Assembly (NCBI GenBank): GCA_964479465.1
Contig: CAYZMG010000005.1
Location: forward strand, 1-64,000
Length of the DNA stretch: 64,000 nucleotides
DNA from: CADCTB01 sp964479465
Lineage (GTDB): Bacteria; Actinomycetota; Acidimicrobiia; Acidimicrobiales; AC-14
Reading direction: 5' to 3'
Positions 57,859 through 64,000 of this stretch are shown here, piece by piece; position 1 is the first letter of the stretch, and each line of letters begins with the position of its first letter. Under the pieces are notes generated by a model. It saw only the letters and a program-made list of their open reading frames with translations, ran no database searches and was not told the DNA's origin. A program made the position numbers and the translations under genes.

Positions 57859-58056
57859 ATGCTCACGACGGAGGAGGCGGCTGTCTATCTCGGGACAAGC
57901 GTGCGACATGTCCGCCGGCTCGTGTCCGACCACGAGCTCAGCCGCTACAAGGTTGGCGGCCGAAACCGTTTCGCCGACGTCGACCTGGACGCCTGGCTCG
58001 ACTCCAGGCGGATCGACGGTACTCGCCGGCCGCTCGTGCGCTCTCGCCAGCGCTGA
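57859..58056 (+). CDS. excisionase-type helix-turn-helix protein
   Basis: A 65-residue protein, MLTTEEAAVYLGTSVRHVRR then LVSDHELSRYKVGGRNRFAD and VDLDAWLDSRR. This is the short MerR/Xis-like fold (HTH_17) used by excisionases of actinobacterial integrative elements. The ATG at 57859 is preferred because AAGGAGGT lies seven bases upstream; an ATG at 57829 is possible. In pSAM2-like elements the integrase gene follows xis and the attachment site follows the integrase. Here no integrase is seen, and a tRNA 3' fragment lies only 115 bases downstream. Confidence 0.8.
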   Translation: MLTTEEAAVYLGTSVRHVRRLVSDHELSRYKVGGRNRFADVDLDAWLDSRRIDGTRRPLVRSRQR

Positions 58057-58171
58057 GCGTCAAAGGCATCGAGTGACATTGAGATGACTTCCACGCTGAG
58101 TTGTGCCCCTCGGTGGCGGCCGGCGCCGGCGACGATGGAAGTGAGGAACCGTCTGACCTGGGCTTTTCCGG

Positions 58172-58218
58172 TGGAGGTGAGCGGATTCGAACCGCCGACT
58201 TCCACGTTGCGAACGTGG
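58172..58218 (-). other. 3' half of tRNA-Ala(CGC): probable attachment site
   Basis: Read on the minus strand, 58218 to 58172 has an anticodon arm (CCACG-TTCGCAA-CGTGG, anticodon CGC), a variable loop AAGTC, a T arm (GGCGG-TTCGAAT-CCGCT) and the acceptor 3' strand CACCTCC followed by A73. Position 70 is T, as expected for the G3:U70 alanine identity pair. The bases further 5' (58219 upward) have no D arm or matching GGGGGTG acceptor strand, so this is not a complete tRNA. A 3' half from the anticodon stem onward is exactly what tyrosine-integrase elements leave at att sites. Confidence 0.7.
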
Positions 58219-58534
58219 CCGGGTCCGTTTCGCGGACCTGCCCTTCGCTTCAAAAGCGCAGGTCAGAGGCTATGTATGCATGACCATTGATGACCGATCT
58301 GGACCCCTTTTTGCCGTCTCTTGTGGTGCAGATGTGGTGCAGCGCCGCCTCGGCCGTCAACGATCAGCGTGTCGGGCCGGCTCGAGCCCGATGTCGTCGG
58401 CCGCATTTGGGGACGCGTCCGTTGCGCGCCGATGAGCGACGGCATTACGCCGGTGATCGTGACGGGGTGTCCCGGGATATGCCGGTGATCGGCGGCGGCG
58501 AGGCCTCTGCGGTTCAGTCGTGCTGTCCGCCGTC
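58219..58534. other. 316-base structured noncoding stretch next to the tRNA fragment
   Basis: No gene is supported. Directly beside the tRNA fragment two hairpins lie in series: GGTCCG-TTTCG-CGGACC (58222-58238) and CGCTT-CAA-AAGCG (58246-58258). An alternative outer pairing is ACCTGC (58236-58241) with GCAGGT (58258-58263). These could be integrase arm sites or a terminator. The rest shows nothing recognisable. Confidence 0.4.
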
Positions 58535-59143
58535 CTACCGCAGGTCATGCAGCGCATCGGCGATCTCGACAGCGGCTTGGGCAGCCCGCCAGAGCTGGTC
58601 CTCGGGGGAGGTGCCAACCCCCTTGTGCAGCCGACGCCAATCGGTGTCCCAGTAGGCCGCAAGCACCTTGCGCAGATGAGTCCCGGAGGCATCGACCTCC
58701 GTCCTGAGCTGGTCCTCCAGCTCGTCGGTGGACGGCTCCACGATGGGGACGTCGTCGACTCGGCCCTCCCGGAGTGCGTCGAGCACCGCGGTGTCGATCC
58801 CGGAGCGCGCTGACCAGAACCGGGCGAGACGCCGATGGCGCTGGTTCCACACCGGCCACAGGAGCGGCCGGTATGACCAGAGAAAGGGCCTCTTGCCGAG
58901 CCGGAGCTCGGCGCCCACCCACTCGGCGGTGGGATGCATCGCCAGCCACGGCAGTTCCTCCGGAGGGAGATCAAGGACCAGCACCACGCTTCCGGCTTCA
59001 AGGTCCGAACGATGTTCCAGCAGGTCACCGCCGACCCACAGCTCCTCAAGCGGCCAGCCGAGCTCGCTGTCTCGAAGGGGCAGGCGGTCGTCGGCCACGG
59101 TGGCCATCTCGACAAGGTGACGAACGGCGGTGGAGGGCTTCAC
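58535..59143 (-). CDS. conserved actinobacterial protein of unknown function (DUF7711-like)
   Basis: A 202-residue soluble protein, MKPSTAVRHLVEMATVADDR, with Trp-rich conserved-looking segments (LEELWVGGDLLEH, VVLVLDLPPEELPWLAMHP, RPLLWPVWNQRHRRLARFW) and a helical end (YWDTDWRRLHKGVGTSPED, LWRAAQAAVEIADALHDL). From memory it resembles the actinobacterial DUF7711 family; function unknown. It is the member of the minus-strand array closest to the tRNA fragment. Confidence 0.65.
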   Translation of the reverse strand: MKPSTAVRHLVEMATVADDRLPLRDSELGWPLEELWVGGDLLEHRSDLEAGSVVLVLDLPPEELPWLAMHPTAEWVGAELRLGKRPFLWSYRPLLWPVWNQRHRRLARFWSARSGIDTAVLDALREGRVDDVPIVEPSTDELEDQLRTEVDASGTHLRKVLAAYWDTDWRRLHKGVGTSPEDQLWRAAQAAVEIADALHDLR

Positions 59144-59266
59144 GACAAAATGATCTACCTCCCCGCCTGCGCCCGCTTGCGGAGGCCCGGATGGACTCGG
59201 CCAGTGTTCATCGAGAGCGTCGGTACCGGCCGGTGAGGGCTTCCTGGTCGCCGGGAAAAAACGGCA

Positions 59267-59776
59267 CTACGCGCCGGGCCGACGCCGCCCTAACAGTCCT
59301 GACCATCGCTCTCTGCGCGCCCGCCGCCTCCTCTCCCGCAGTTCCTGCAACGGGATCAGGCCGGAGATGCCTTCAAGTCGGCCAGCGAGCGCGGACGCTT
59401 CGGCGGGATTGAGGTCAGCGGTAATCGAGTAGCCGCAGTCGTGGAGCGTCCCAATGGGTGCAGGGCCGTCGCCATACAGCTCCACGTGGATTGACCAGGG
59501 GGCATACCGGCACAGCACTTCCCATCCGTCGTCGGACACGGGCACCTCGACGGCCATGCCTGGATCACCAGAGCGCCGATCGGACCCCTCCTGCCGCAGC
59601 CATCGCTCCGCTTCTGCGATGTCGGGCGGCAGCTGGTCGCGGTAGTCCGAGTACGCGTCAACAATCCCAAACCGGAGCGAGGGCCGAAGGACCTCGAGTA
59701 CCGCAGCGCATGCCCTGGTGGCCTCGTCCCGGGCAGTGATCTCCTTCTCGACCACGTACGTCGTTCGCTCGTCCAC
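59267..59776 (-). CDS. hypothetical protein (169 residues)
   Basis: A soluble protein from a GTG at 59776 (VDERTTYVVEKEITARDEAT). An acidic middle part (DAYSDYRDQLPPDIAEAERW) leads to EVLCRYAPWSIHVELYGDGP and a strongly basic C-terminus (RERRRRARRERW). It looks like a real protein with alpha and beta elements, but the family is not recognised. The start is uncertain since no good ribosome-binding sequence is visible. Confidence 0.5.
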   Translation of the reverse strand: MDERTTYVVEKEITARDEATRACAAVLEVLRPSLRFGIVDAYSDYRDQLPPDIAEAERWLRQEGSDRRSGDPGMAVEVPVSDDGWEVLCRYAPWSIHVELYGDGPAPIGTLHDCGYSITADLNPAEASALAGRLEGISGLIPLQELRERRRRARRERWSGLLGRRRPGA

Positions 59777-59941
59777 CCGCCGATGATGCCGGATACACGC
59801 GGAGAGGGCCGAACGATGGTCATTGCCGCGCTCCGACCGAGTGGGATCGGCATTCCTCCAAGCTGGGGCGGCACAATCTGCGAGCATTCATCACCGGCAT
59901 ATTTGATGCATGGCGATTGACCTTGCCGGTGCCGTGCCCCG

Positions 59942-60340
59942 CTAGCGAATCCGGCGGATCTGAGCCCGCCAGAGCCGGAGGTCCCGAAGCTCGGCCACGA
60001 GGAGCACGAGACTGACCAAGCCGATGATCACGCCGGCGACACGTGCCCCGCCGGCCCTCGTGACCGCCACGCCGGCGCCGATCAGGGCCAAGAACGCGGA
60101 GGGGACGATCATCCGCAGCCGGTCGTACCAGCCCGCCGGGCTCGGGGTCTGGGTCCTGAGCTTCGTCACCGCAGACGACAGCATGGCCCCGATGATCAAC
60201 ACTCCCCAGATCTGCGGGATGGGGGCCTTGTCGCCCCGCACAACCGTTGCCACCATCAGGACCACGACGGCGACACCGAACGCCGTGAGCCACCGAATGG
60301 CCACACGCGGGTTCTCGAATACTTCTCGCGATAGTGGCAC
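59942..60340 (-). CDS. small membrane protein (132 residues)
   Basis: Starts at a GTG at 60340 (VPLSREVFENPRVAIRWLTA). Four helices are visible: FGVAVVVLMVATVV, IWGVLIIGAMLSSAV, IVPSAFLALIGAGVAV and VAGVIIGLVSLVLLVAELRD. The C-terminus is basic (LWRAQIRRIR). Unknown family. A longer frame upstream has low-complexity translation and is not included. Confidence 0.5.
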   Translation of the reverse strand: MPLSREVFENPRVAIRWLTAFGVAVVVLMVATVVRGDKAPIPQIWGVLIIGAMLSSAVTKLRTQTPSPAGWYDRLRMIVPSAFLALIGAGVAVTRAGGARVAGVIIGLVSLVLLVAELRDLRLWRAQIRRIR

Positions 60341-60491
60341 GGCGCCGTTGGTCGAGGCGGTGCATGACGCCGGTATCCGAGGAGCACGACGTCGCCGGGA
60401 CGGCCCCGAGCGGTAGGGCCGGGCACCGTCGATCCCGGTCAGGTGCGCGTCGCCCGACCGATGCACCACGGCACGTACCGCTCGGACATCG

Positions 60492-60890
60492 TCAGTGCTG
60501 GCGCGCATCCGACGCGCCCGGCCCGGACTTTCCCATCGCAGCTCGGAGCGTCGAGGCTGCATCCTCGACTCGATTTACGACGAACAACTCAGGGTCACCG
60601 GAGCGAGGCTCCACCCGCAGACGCCGGCGAAGCTGAGCAGTCCGACCGAAGAACGGGAGAGCGGACTGCGACGGCTCCACGGCTACAGCCGCGATATCAG
60701 TTGTTGCGCAGCTCCAAGGGTCCCCGCCGGTGGCGTCGTCGAATCGGTTAGGCACGAAGATAAGCCTGTGGTTCGTCAAGAACAGTCGGCCGCCGACCTG
60801 ACGAAGCGAGGTCTGCTCGCGGTTGGCGTTCCGGCGCCACACGATGTCCTCGCCGGACAAGAGGTCCGGCTCTCGCACCCAACGGCCCAT
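60492..60890 (-). CDS. GRAM/PH-like domain protein
   Basis: A 132-residue protein whose central part, GGRLFLTNHRLIFVPNRFDD, matches the core of bacterial GRAM/PH-like domains (strand-turn-strand with LTNHRLIFVP). ATTDIAAVAVEPSQSALPFF and RRLRVEPRSGDPELFVVNRV continue the fold. Such small proteins bind lipids or partners and lack catalysis. The ATG gives MGRWVREPDLLSGEDIVWRR. Confidence 0.65.
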   Translation of the reverse strand: MGRWVREPDLLSGEDIVWRRNANREQTSLRQVGGRLFLTNHRLIFVPNRFDDATGGDPWSCATTDIAAVAVEPSQSALPFFGRTAQLRRRLRVEPRSGDPELFVVNRVEDAASTLRAAMGKSGPGASDARQH

Positions 60891-61045
60891 GCGACATGTT
60901 GACCCAATCCGGTCGTATCAGTTCGGCGAAGGATTACCGCTCGCCGCTGGATCGCCCTTGGCGACCAAACACGGAACGTATCGCCCGGTCGCTCTGCTTC
61001 GCGTGGCCTCTCTGCCCCGTGCCTCCGACCGGTCGAGAAGCCGAA

Positions 61046-61261
61046 TCACGGCGGGGGTTCTGCTCCGAGTGCCTGGACAGTCTCATCATTGAACGGGGCT
61101 CGACCGTGAACCGTGCACGCGTTGATCAGCTCCTGACGTGTCCAGGGCGCCATCATCGGCCCGAAGTACATGTTGCCTGAGTACGTCGTCCCCCCCACGA
61201 CCACCGGCCGCTGACATACCGGGCACTCGGCATTCGGCTTCGGGGGCCGGGACGCCCGCAC
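61046..61261 (-). CDS. small Cys/His zinc-knuckle protein (71 residues)
   Basis: From a GTG at 61261: cysteines C13 and C16 (ECPVCQ) and C49 with H52 (ACTVH) give a C-x2-C...C-x2-H set suited to one zinc ion. The middle, VVVGGTTYSGNMYFGPMMAP, has a beta-hairpin look and the second half includes WTRQELINACTVHG. The family is not recognised. Confidence 0.5.
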   Translation of the reverse strand: MRASRPPKPNAECPVCQRPVVVGGTTYSGNMYFGPMMAPWTRQELINACTVHGRAPFNDETVQALGAEPPP

Positions 61262-61426
61262 CGTCCGAGACGATGTTGGACTCCAGAACCAAGACCATCC
61301 TCGCCGAATCAGACCCTGTCCCATCGCCTACAGAATGCCCGTCTCCGGCGGTGAGCATGGCCTGGTCGAGCAAGGGAAGCATGCCGACGTCGGGCCGGCG
61401 CCCAAGTCTCGGGGAGCCGGCCCGGA

Positions 61427-61455
61427 GTAGCCCCTGGCTGCGCCAAGGGGGCTAC
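61427..61455. terminator. stem-loop downstream of the 61532-61951 gene
   Basis: GTAGCCCC (61427-61434) pairs with GGGGCTAC (61448-61455), and TGGC (61435-61438) with GCCA (61442-61445) around a three-base loop, leaving a two-base bulge. It lies 77 bases past the stop of the minus-strand gene. There is no T-run, so it may be a terminator-like or mRNA-stabilising structure. Confidence 0.35.
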
Positions 61456-61531
61456 CGAGAGATAGAGCCGTACACCGGCGATACCACCCACTACGATTCC
61501 GAAGCGGCCGATACCTCACGGCACTTCCTGG

Positions 61532-61951
61532 TCAGGTCCGCAGGGCTGACCAGCGCCAACGCCACGCCACAGAGTCCTCCCGAGCCAGGGCGAGTTCGCG
61601 CTCCACATCCGTCTTGTTCAACATTGGGCCGCCGAGATGGCACCACCCGCAAACGTGAACCGGATGATCCGCCATGAAGTCGTGGACAGCCCCAAGGTCT
61701 GGCTCCGCTCCGCCGTAGACATGGATCGACGCCCGACGGCCGAAAGCCTCGCAGGGGTCACCCGGCGCTATCCCTGCGTTGTCCCAGTATCCCGTGCGCC
61801 AAAGGTCGTCCAACCGCATCGACAGTTTCGCGAGATCGCAGAGCCACCATCTAGGCAGCCACAGGAAGGCCTTCACGACAGCTGGGCGGTAGAGCACTGC
61901 GTCCAGAACCTCGTCCATTCTCGCGAGCGCCACGACGATGATCCGCTTCAT
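61532..61951 (-). CDS. hypothetical protein (139 residues)
   Basis: Starts at an ATG (MKRIIVVALARMDEVLDAVL). The first part is helical and aromatic (VKAFLWLPRWWLCDLAKLSM), then YGGAEPDLGAVHDFMADHPV and a CxxC (C101, C104 in HVCGWCHLGG), which could bind metal or be redox active. The last part is charged and helical (NKTDVERELALAREDSVAWR). No family is recognised. Confidence 0.55.
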   Translation of the reverse strand: MKRIIVVALARMDEVLDAVLYRPAVVKAFLWLPRWWLCDLAKLSMRLDDLWRTGYWDNAGIAPGDPCEAFGRRASIHVYGGAEPDLGAVHDFMADHPVHVCGWCHLGGPMLNKTDVERELALAREDSVAWRWRWSALRT

Positions 61952-62071
61952 GGTTCCAGTGTCGTCGAGTCCGGTCCGCCGCGCCGCTGAGTTTCAGGAC
62001 TCGGATAGGGCCCGTCCGCTCAGGCGATACGGGCTATCGCTGGGATCGACCTGACCGACGAAAGATGGCAC

Positions 62072-62431
62072 CTACGTGTCACGCCTCGGCTGCGGCGAGA
62101 AGAGCACGTTTCGGCGGCTGACGCGTGGCCCGTCCTCGACAGGCCAACCGAGAGCGAGGAGACCCCCGCGGACCTTGCTCTTTCTCAATGCCACGAACAT
62201 ATGAGAGAGATATCCGTCATCGAGCCGCACCACGATGAATGTCGACCACATCAACGGCAGCCTCATCGGGCGAAACTCGATCGCTTCTACGTGCTCCCGG
62301 CGAGCGATGACCGGCTCTTGCAAGGTGGTTCGAAGCGTCAAGCCGTCGCGATCGACCTCCATGACGCTGCCGGGCCAGCCGTGTTCAAGGAACGAGGACA
62401 CGACCGAGCCGCGAAAGCGCACACCCGCCAT
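62072..62431 (-). CDS. hypothetical PH-like protein (119 residues)
   Basis: A 119-residue protein rich in beta strands: MAGVRFRGSVVSSFLEHGWP, SVMEVDRDGLTLRTTLQEPV and VEAIEFRPMRLPLMWSTFIV. The pattern resembles a bacterial PH-like fold of a type seen as small actinobacterial hypotheticals. No catalytic motif is visible. It is the member of the minus-strand array nearest the relaxase gene. Confidence 0.5.
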   Translation of the reverse strand: MAGVRFRGSVVSSFLEHGWPGSVMEVDRDGLTLRTTLQEPVIARREHVEAIEFRPMRLPLMWSTFIVVRLDDGYLSHMFVALRKSKVRGGLLALGWPVEDGPRVSRRNVLFSPQPRRDT

Positions 62432-62600
62432 GATGCCAGTGGGCTGGCGCTATCTCGTGCTCGACAATCAGGCGGTCCTCCTCCTGACCTACGAGCGTCG
62501 ACCGACCGATAAACAGCGCCGGATATGCACGGCGCCGAACGGCTCGGGAGTGGGCGATAACGCTCCGGCGAGCCGAACGGGGGCCCTGAACTGAGGCCCG

Positions 62601-64000
62601 TCATCGCCCGAGACCCAGATCGAGGCCACGGTCGATGACCGGCGTGTCCCGCAACCAGGGCAGGTCCCGCGAGACACCTCGCCTGGCGGTAACCCCGGGG
62701 CTGGGACGATCCACATCGACGGTGAGCGTCTCGACATCGCACTCGATGCTGTCGAGCCGGCGGGCTGCCTCGGGGTGGCCGGCGAACCACAAGTCCCGCC
62801 GCTCTCGCTGCTCGTGGAGGCTACTGAGGCGGCCGGTGACGTTGGCCTCGGCCTTATCAAGGCGCTGGCGCTCCGGGGCAGCTAGGTCATCGAGGACTTT
62901 GGCTGCTGCGGCGTAGCGCACGCGCCAGCGGGCTAGCTCGGCCTCCTTCTCGCGCCGTTCCCGTCGTGGTCGGCGCCGGGTGTCCAGGTTGCCTTGTAGC
63001 CGAATGACGTTCTCCTGGGCCTGCTGGTGGTCGAGGACCGCCCGGTTGATCGGGTGGTTGGCGTAGTGGCCACGGCCGGTCTCCAGGTCAGCCCGGCGGC
63101 GGCGAAGGCCGTCCAGCTCGCGCTCGGCGGCCCGGATGGCGGCGGTCGGATCGGAGGGGACGACGGCCACGATGGCACGACGCTCGGCCAGTAGCCGGCC
63201 CCGGCGGAGGGCGGCGTCGATGTCCCGTTGTGGTGTGGCGACGTTGCGGCCGGGGGCCGGCGAGTGGTCGATGGCCCACGTCAGGCGGCGCTCGGCCTTC
63301 CACTCCCGGCGGAGGTCCTCGGCAGCCTGCTCCACCGAGTCGGCGACCACGTAGACCGTCGAGCGGTCGGTGGCTCGGCTCATCTTGACGTAGGCCAGCT
63401 CCCGGCCGCCGCCGTCCTCCAGGGCGTGGGTCCGCTCGACGGTTGCGCCCTGGCTGCGATGGACGGTCACCGCGAAACCATGGGCCAGGCGGTCGGCGGC
63501 GATCTCGGCGCCCCGCAGCACGCGCACGGCATTGCCGTCGTCCATGCGCACCGACAGCGACTGCTGCTCGGCGCTGAGAGCGATGACCGTGCCGGTCTCG
63601 GAGGTGACGACCTTGCCGCCGGCGCCTGGCGCCAACGCCACCACCCGATCGCCCACGGCGTAGGCCGTGCCGCCGGGGGCGGTGAGCTCCTCGGCGCCAA
63701 GGCGTCCCATCGACCGCCACGCCTCCCGGGCCAGGCGGTTGAGCTCGGCCACGTTGGCCCGCCGCCACGCGTACATGGCCGCGTTGCGGCCCTCGGCCAT
63801 GTCGGCCGCCCATCCGGCCACCGTGGCCTCCAGGGCCCCGGCCCGGTCCGGTGCTGACCGAATGCAGCCTGAGCGCGCGTAGCTGGCAACAGCGCTGGCA
63901 ACATCGCCGGCCCGCAGCTGCTCCAGTGCAGCGCGCGTGGCAACGTCGCGCTGGCGCACGTTCTCCTCCAGCACGTGAACCGCGGCGCCGTAGCGCGACA
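62601..64000 (-). CDS. TraA/MobF-type conjugative relaxase-helicase, C-terminal part (cut by window edge)
   Basis: The frame enters the window from the right edge and ends at 62601 after about 466 residues. The segment HVLEENVRQRDVATRAALEQ is helicase motif IV-like (ENxRQRD). VGDRVVALAPGAGGKVVTSE is the beta-barrel of RecD-like helicases, and HGFAVTVHRSQGATVERTHA followed by ELAYVKMSRATDRSTVYVVA is the motif V/VI region. The last 230 residues are charged and helical (many Arg/Glu), as in TraA proteins of actinobacterial plasmids and ICEs. The N-terminal relaxase domain and nicking tyrosines or histidines would be outside the window. It is a strong marker of a conjugative or mobilizable element. 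Confidence 0.85.
   Translation of the reverse strand, partial: SRYGAAVHVLEENVRQRDVATRAALEQLRAGDVASAVASYARSGCIRSAPDRAGALEATVAGWAADMAEGRNAAMYAWRRANVAELNRLAREAWRSMGRLGAEELTAPGGTAYAVGDRVVALAPGAGGKVVTSETGTVIALSAEQQSLSVRMDDGNAVRVLRGAEIAADRLAHGFAVTVHRSQGATVERTHALEDGGGRELAYVKMSRATDRSTVYVVADSVEQAAEDLRREWKAERRLTWAIDHSPAPGRNVATPQRDIDAALRRGRLLAERRAIVAVVPSDPTAAIRAAERELDGLRRRRADLETGRGHYANHPINRAVLDHQQAQENVIRLQGNLDTRRRPRRERREKEAELARWRVRYAAAAKVLDDLAAPERQRLDKAEANVTGRLSSLHEQRERRDLWFAGHPEAARRLDSIECDVETLTVDVDRPSPGVTARRGVSRDLPWLRDTPVIDRGLDLGLGR

Noticed and set aside
58101..58290. Short plus-strand ORFs over the tRNA fragment (with GERIRTADF or GFEPPTSTLRT)
   Set aside because: These are translations of the antisense of tRNA sequence, a known source of false ORFs.
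58477..59902. Inverted 13-base match ATATGCCGGTGAT (58477-58489 and 59890-59902)
   Set aside because: Matches of this length are expected by chance many times in a 64-kb window; no flanking similarity.
58535..62431. Integron-type cassette array
   Set aside because: The gene layout is suggestive, but I could not find attC-like pairs or GTTRRRY-type core sites repeated in the spacers, and no integron integrase is present.
1..64000. CRISPR array, rRNA genes or replication origin
   Set aside because: No regularly spaced repeats, no rRNA-like sequence and no DnaA-box cluster were noticed.

Overview
The window looks like a chromosomal segment of a high-GC actinobacterium, plausibly an uncultured member of the Acidimicrobiia or a related lineage. 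The evidence is a WhiB-type regulator, an F420-dependent luciferase-like oxidoreductase and a PPOX-type protein, frequent GTG/TTG starts, very GC-rich third positions and dense gene packing with ATGA/GTGA overlaps. The taxonomic placement is inference; no rRNA or marker tree is available here.

Layout, core part (1-49.4 kb). 0-4 kb: end of an F420 oxidoreductase, whiB-like gene, mtnA (methionine salvage), and a convergent three-gene operon SDR-queA-SufR-like regulator. 4-10 kb: a coupled pair of secreted, membrane-anchored proteins (one an Asp-box/sialidase-fold protein), a TauE-type transporter, a Trm112-like zinc plus methyltransferase protein and a UbiB kinase. 9.7-15.4 kb: a complete five-gene oligopeptide/dipeptide ABC importer operon. 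15.5-17.9 kb: a stand-alone NuoF-like flavoprotein, divergent from a zinc-ribbon protein. 18-21.4 kb: a coupled cluster of circularly permuted ATP-grasp, alpha-E and transglutaminase-like proteins, with a tiny basic ORF between the last two. 21.5-30.4 kb: small hypotheticals, an AlkZ-like winged-helix protein, an amine oxidase, a PPOX protein, a zinc metallopeptidase and an FAD oxidoreductase. 30.4-37.2 kb: an ECF sigma factor with a membrane partner bearing a LytR_C-like domain, a four-gene ABC-2 export cassette, azlCD and an M23 endopeptidase. 37.3-49.4 kb: a CtpE-like P-type ATPase, a 2H phosphoesterase, a MacB-type ABC pair, a GH65 enzyme, a frameshifted VOC gene, a flavodoxin-fold protein, a CPA2-type antiporter and a cupin.

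Accessory part (49.4-64 kb). Coding density drops and broken genes accumulate: a PAS histidine kinase that runs into an antisense kinase remnant, an alpha/beta-hydrolase fragment with a frameshift, a serine-recombinase N-terminus, two 58-bp direct repeats (about 90% identical) flanking a 2.2-kb module, the C-terminal half of an IS110 transposase joined to the end of a DUF2784 gene, and a carboxymuconolactone-decarboxylase-like fragment. An excisionase-type HTH gene is followed by the 3' half of a tRNA-Ala(CGC) with no matching 5' half, which looks like an attachment site. To its right lie seven short, co-oriented minus-strand genes and then the C-terminal part of a TraA/MobF-type relaxase-helicase that runs off the window. 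The simplest reading is that the right end enters an integrative conjugative or mobilizable element, and that 50-58 kb is a repeatedly rearranged insertion hotspot.

How the genes relate: most operons are self-contained (peptide import, ABC export, branched-chain amino acid efflux, envelope maintenance). The coupled ATP-grasp/alpha-E/transglutaminase cluster and the tRNA-anchored mobile segment are the two places most likely to hide poorly described biology.
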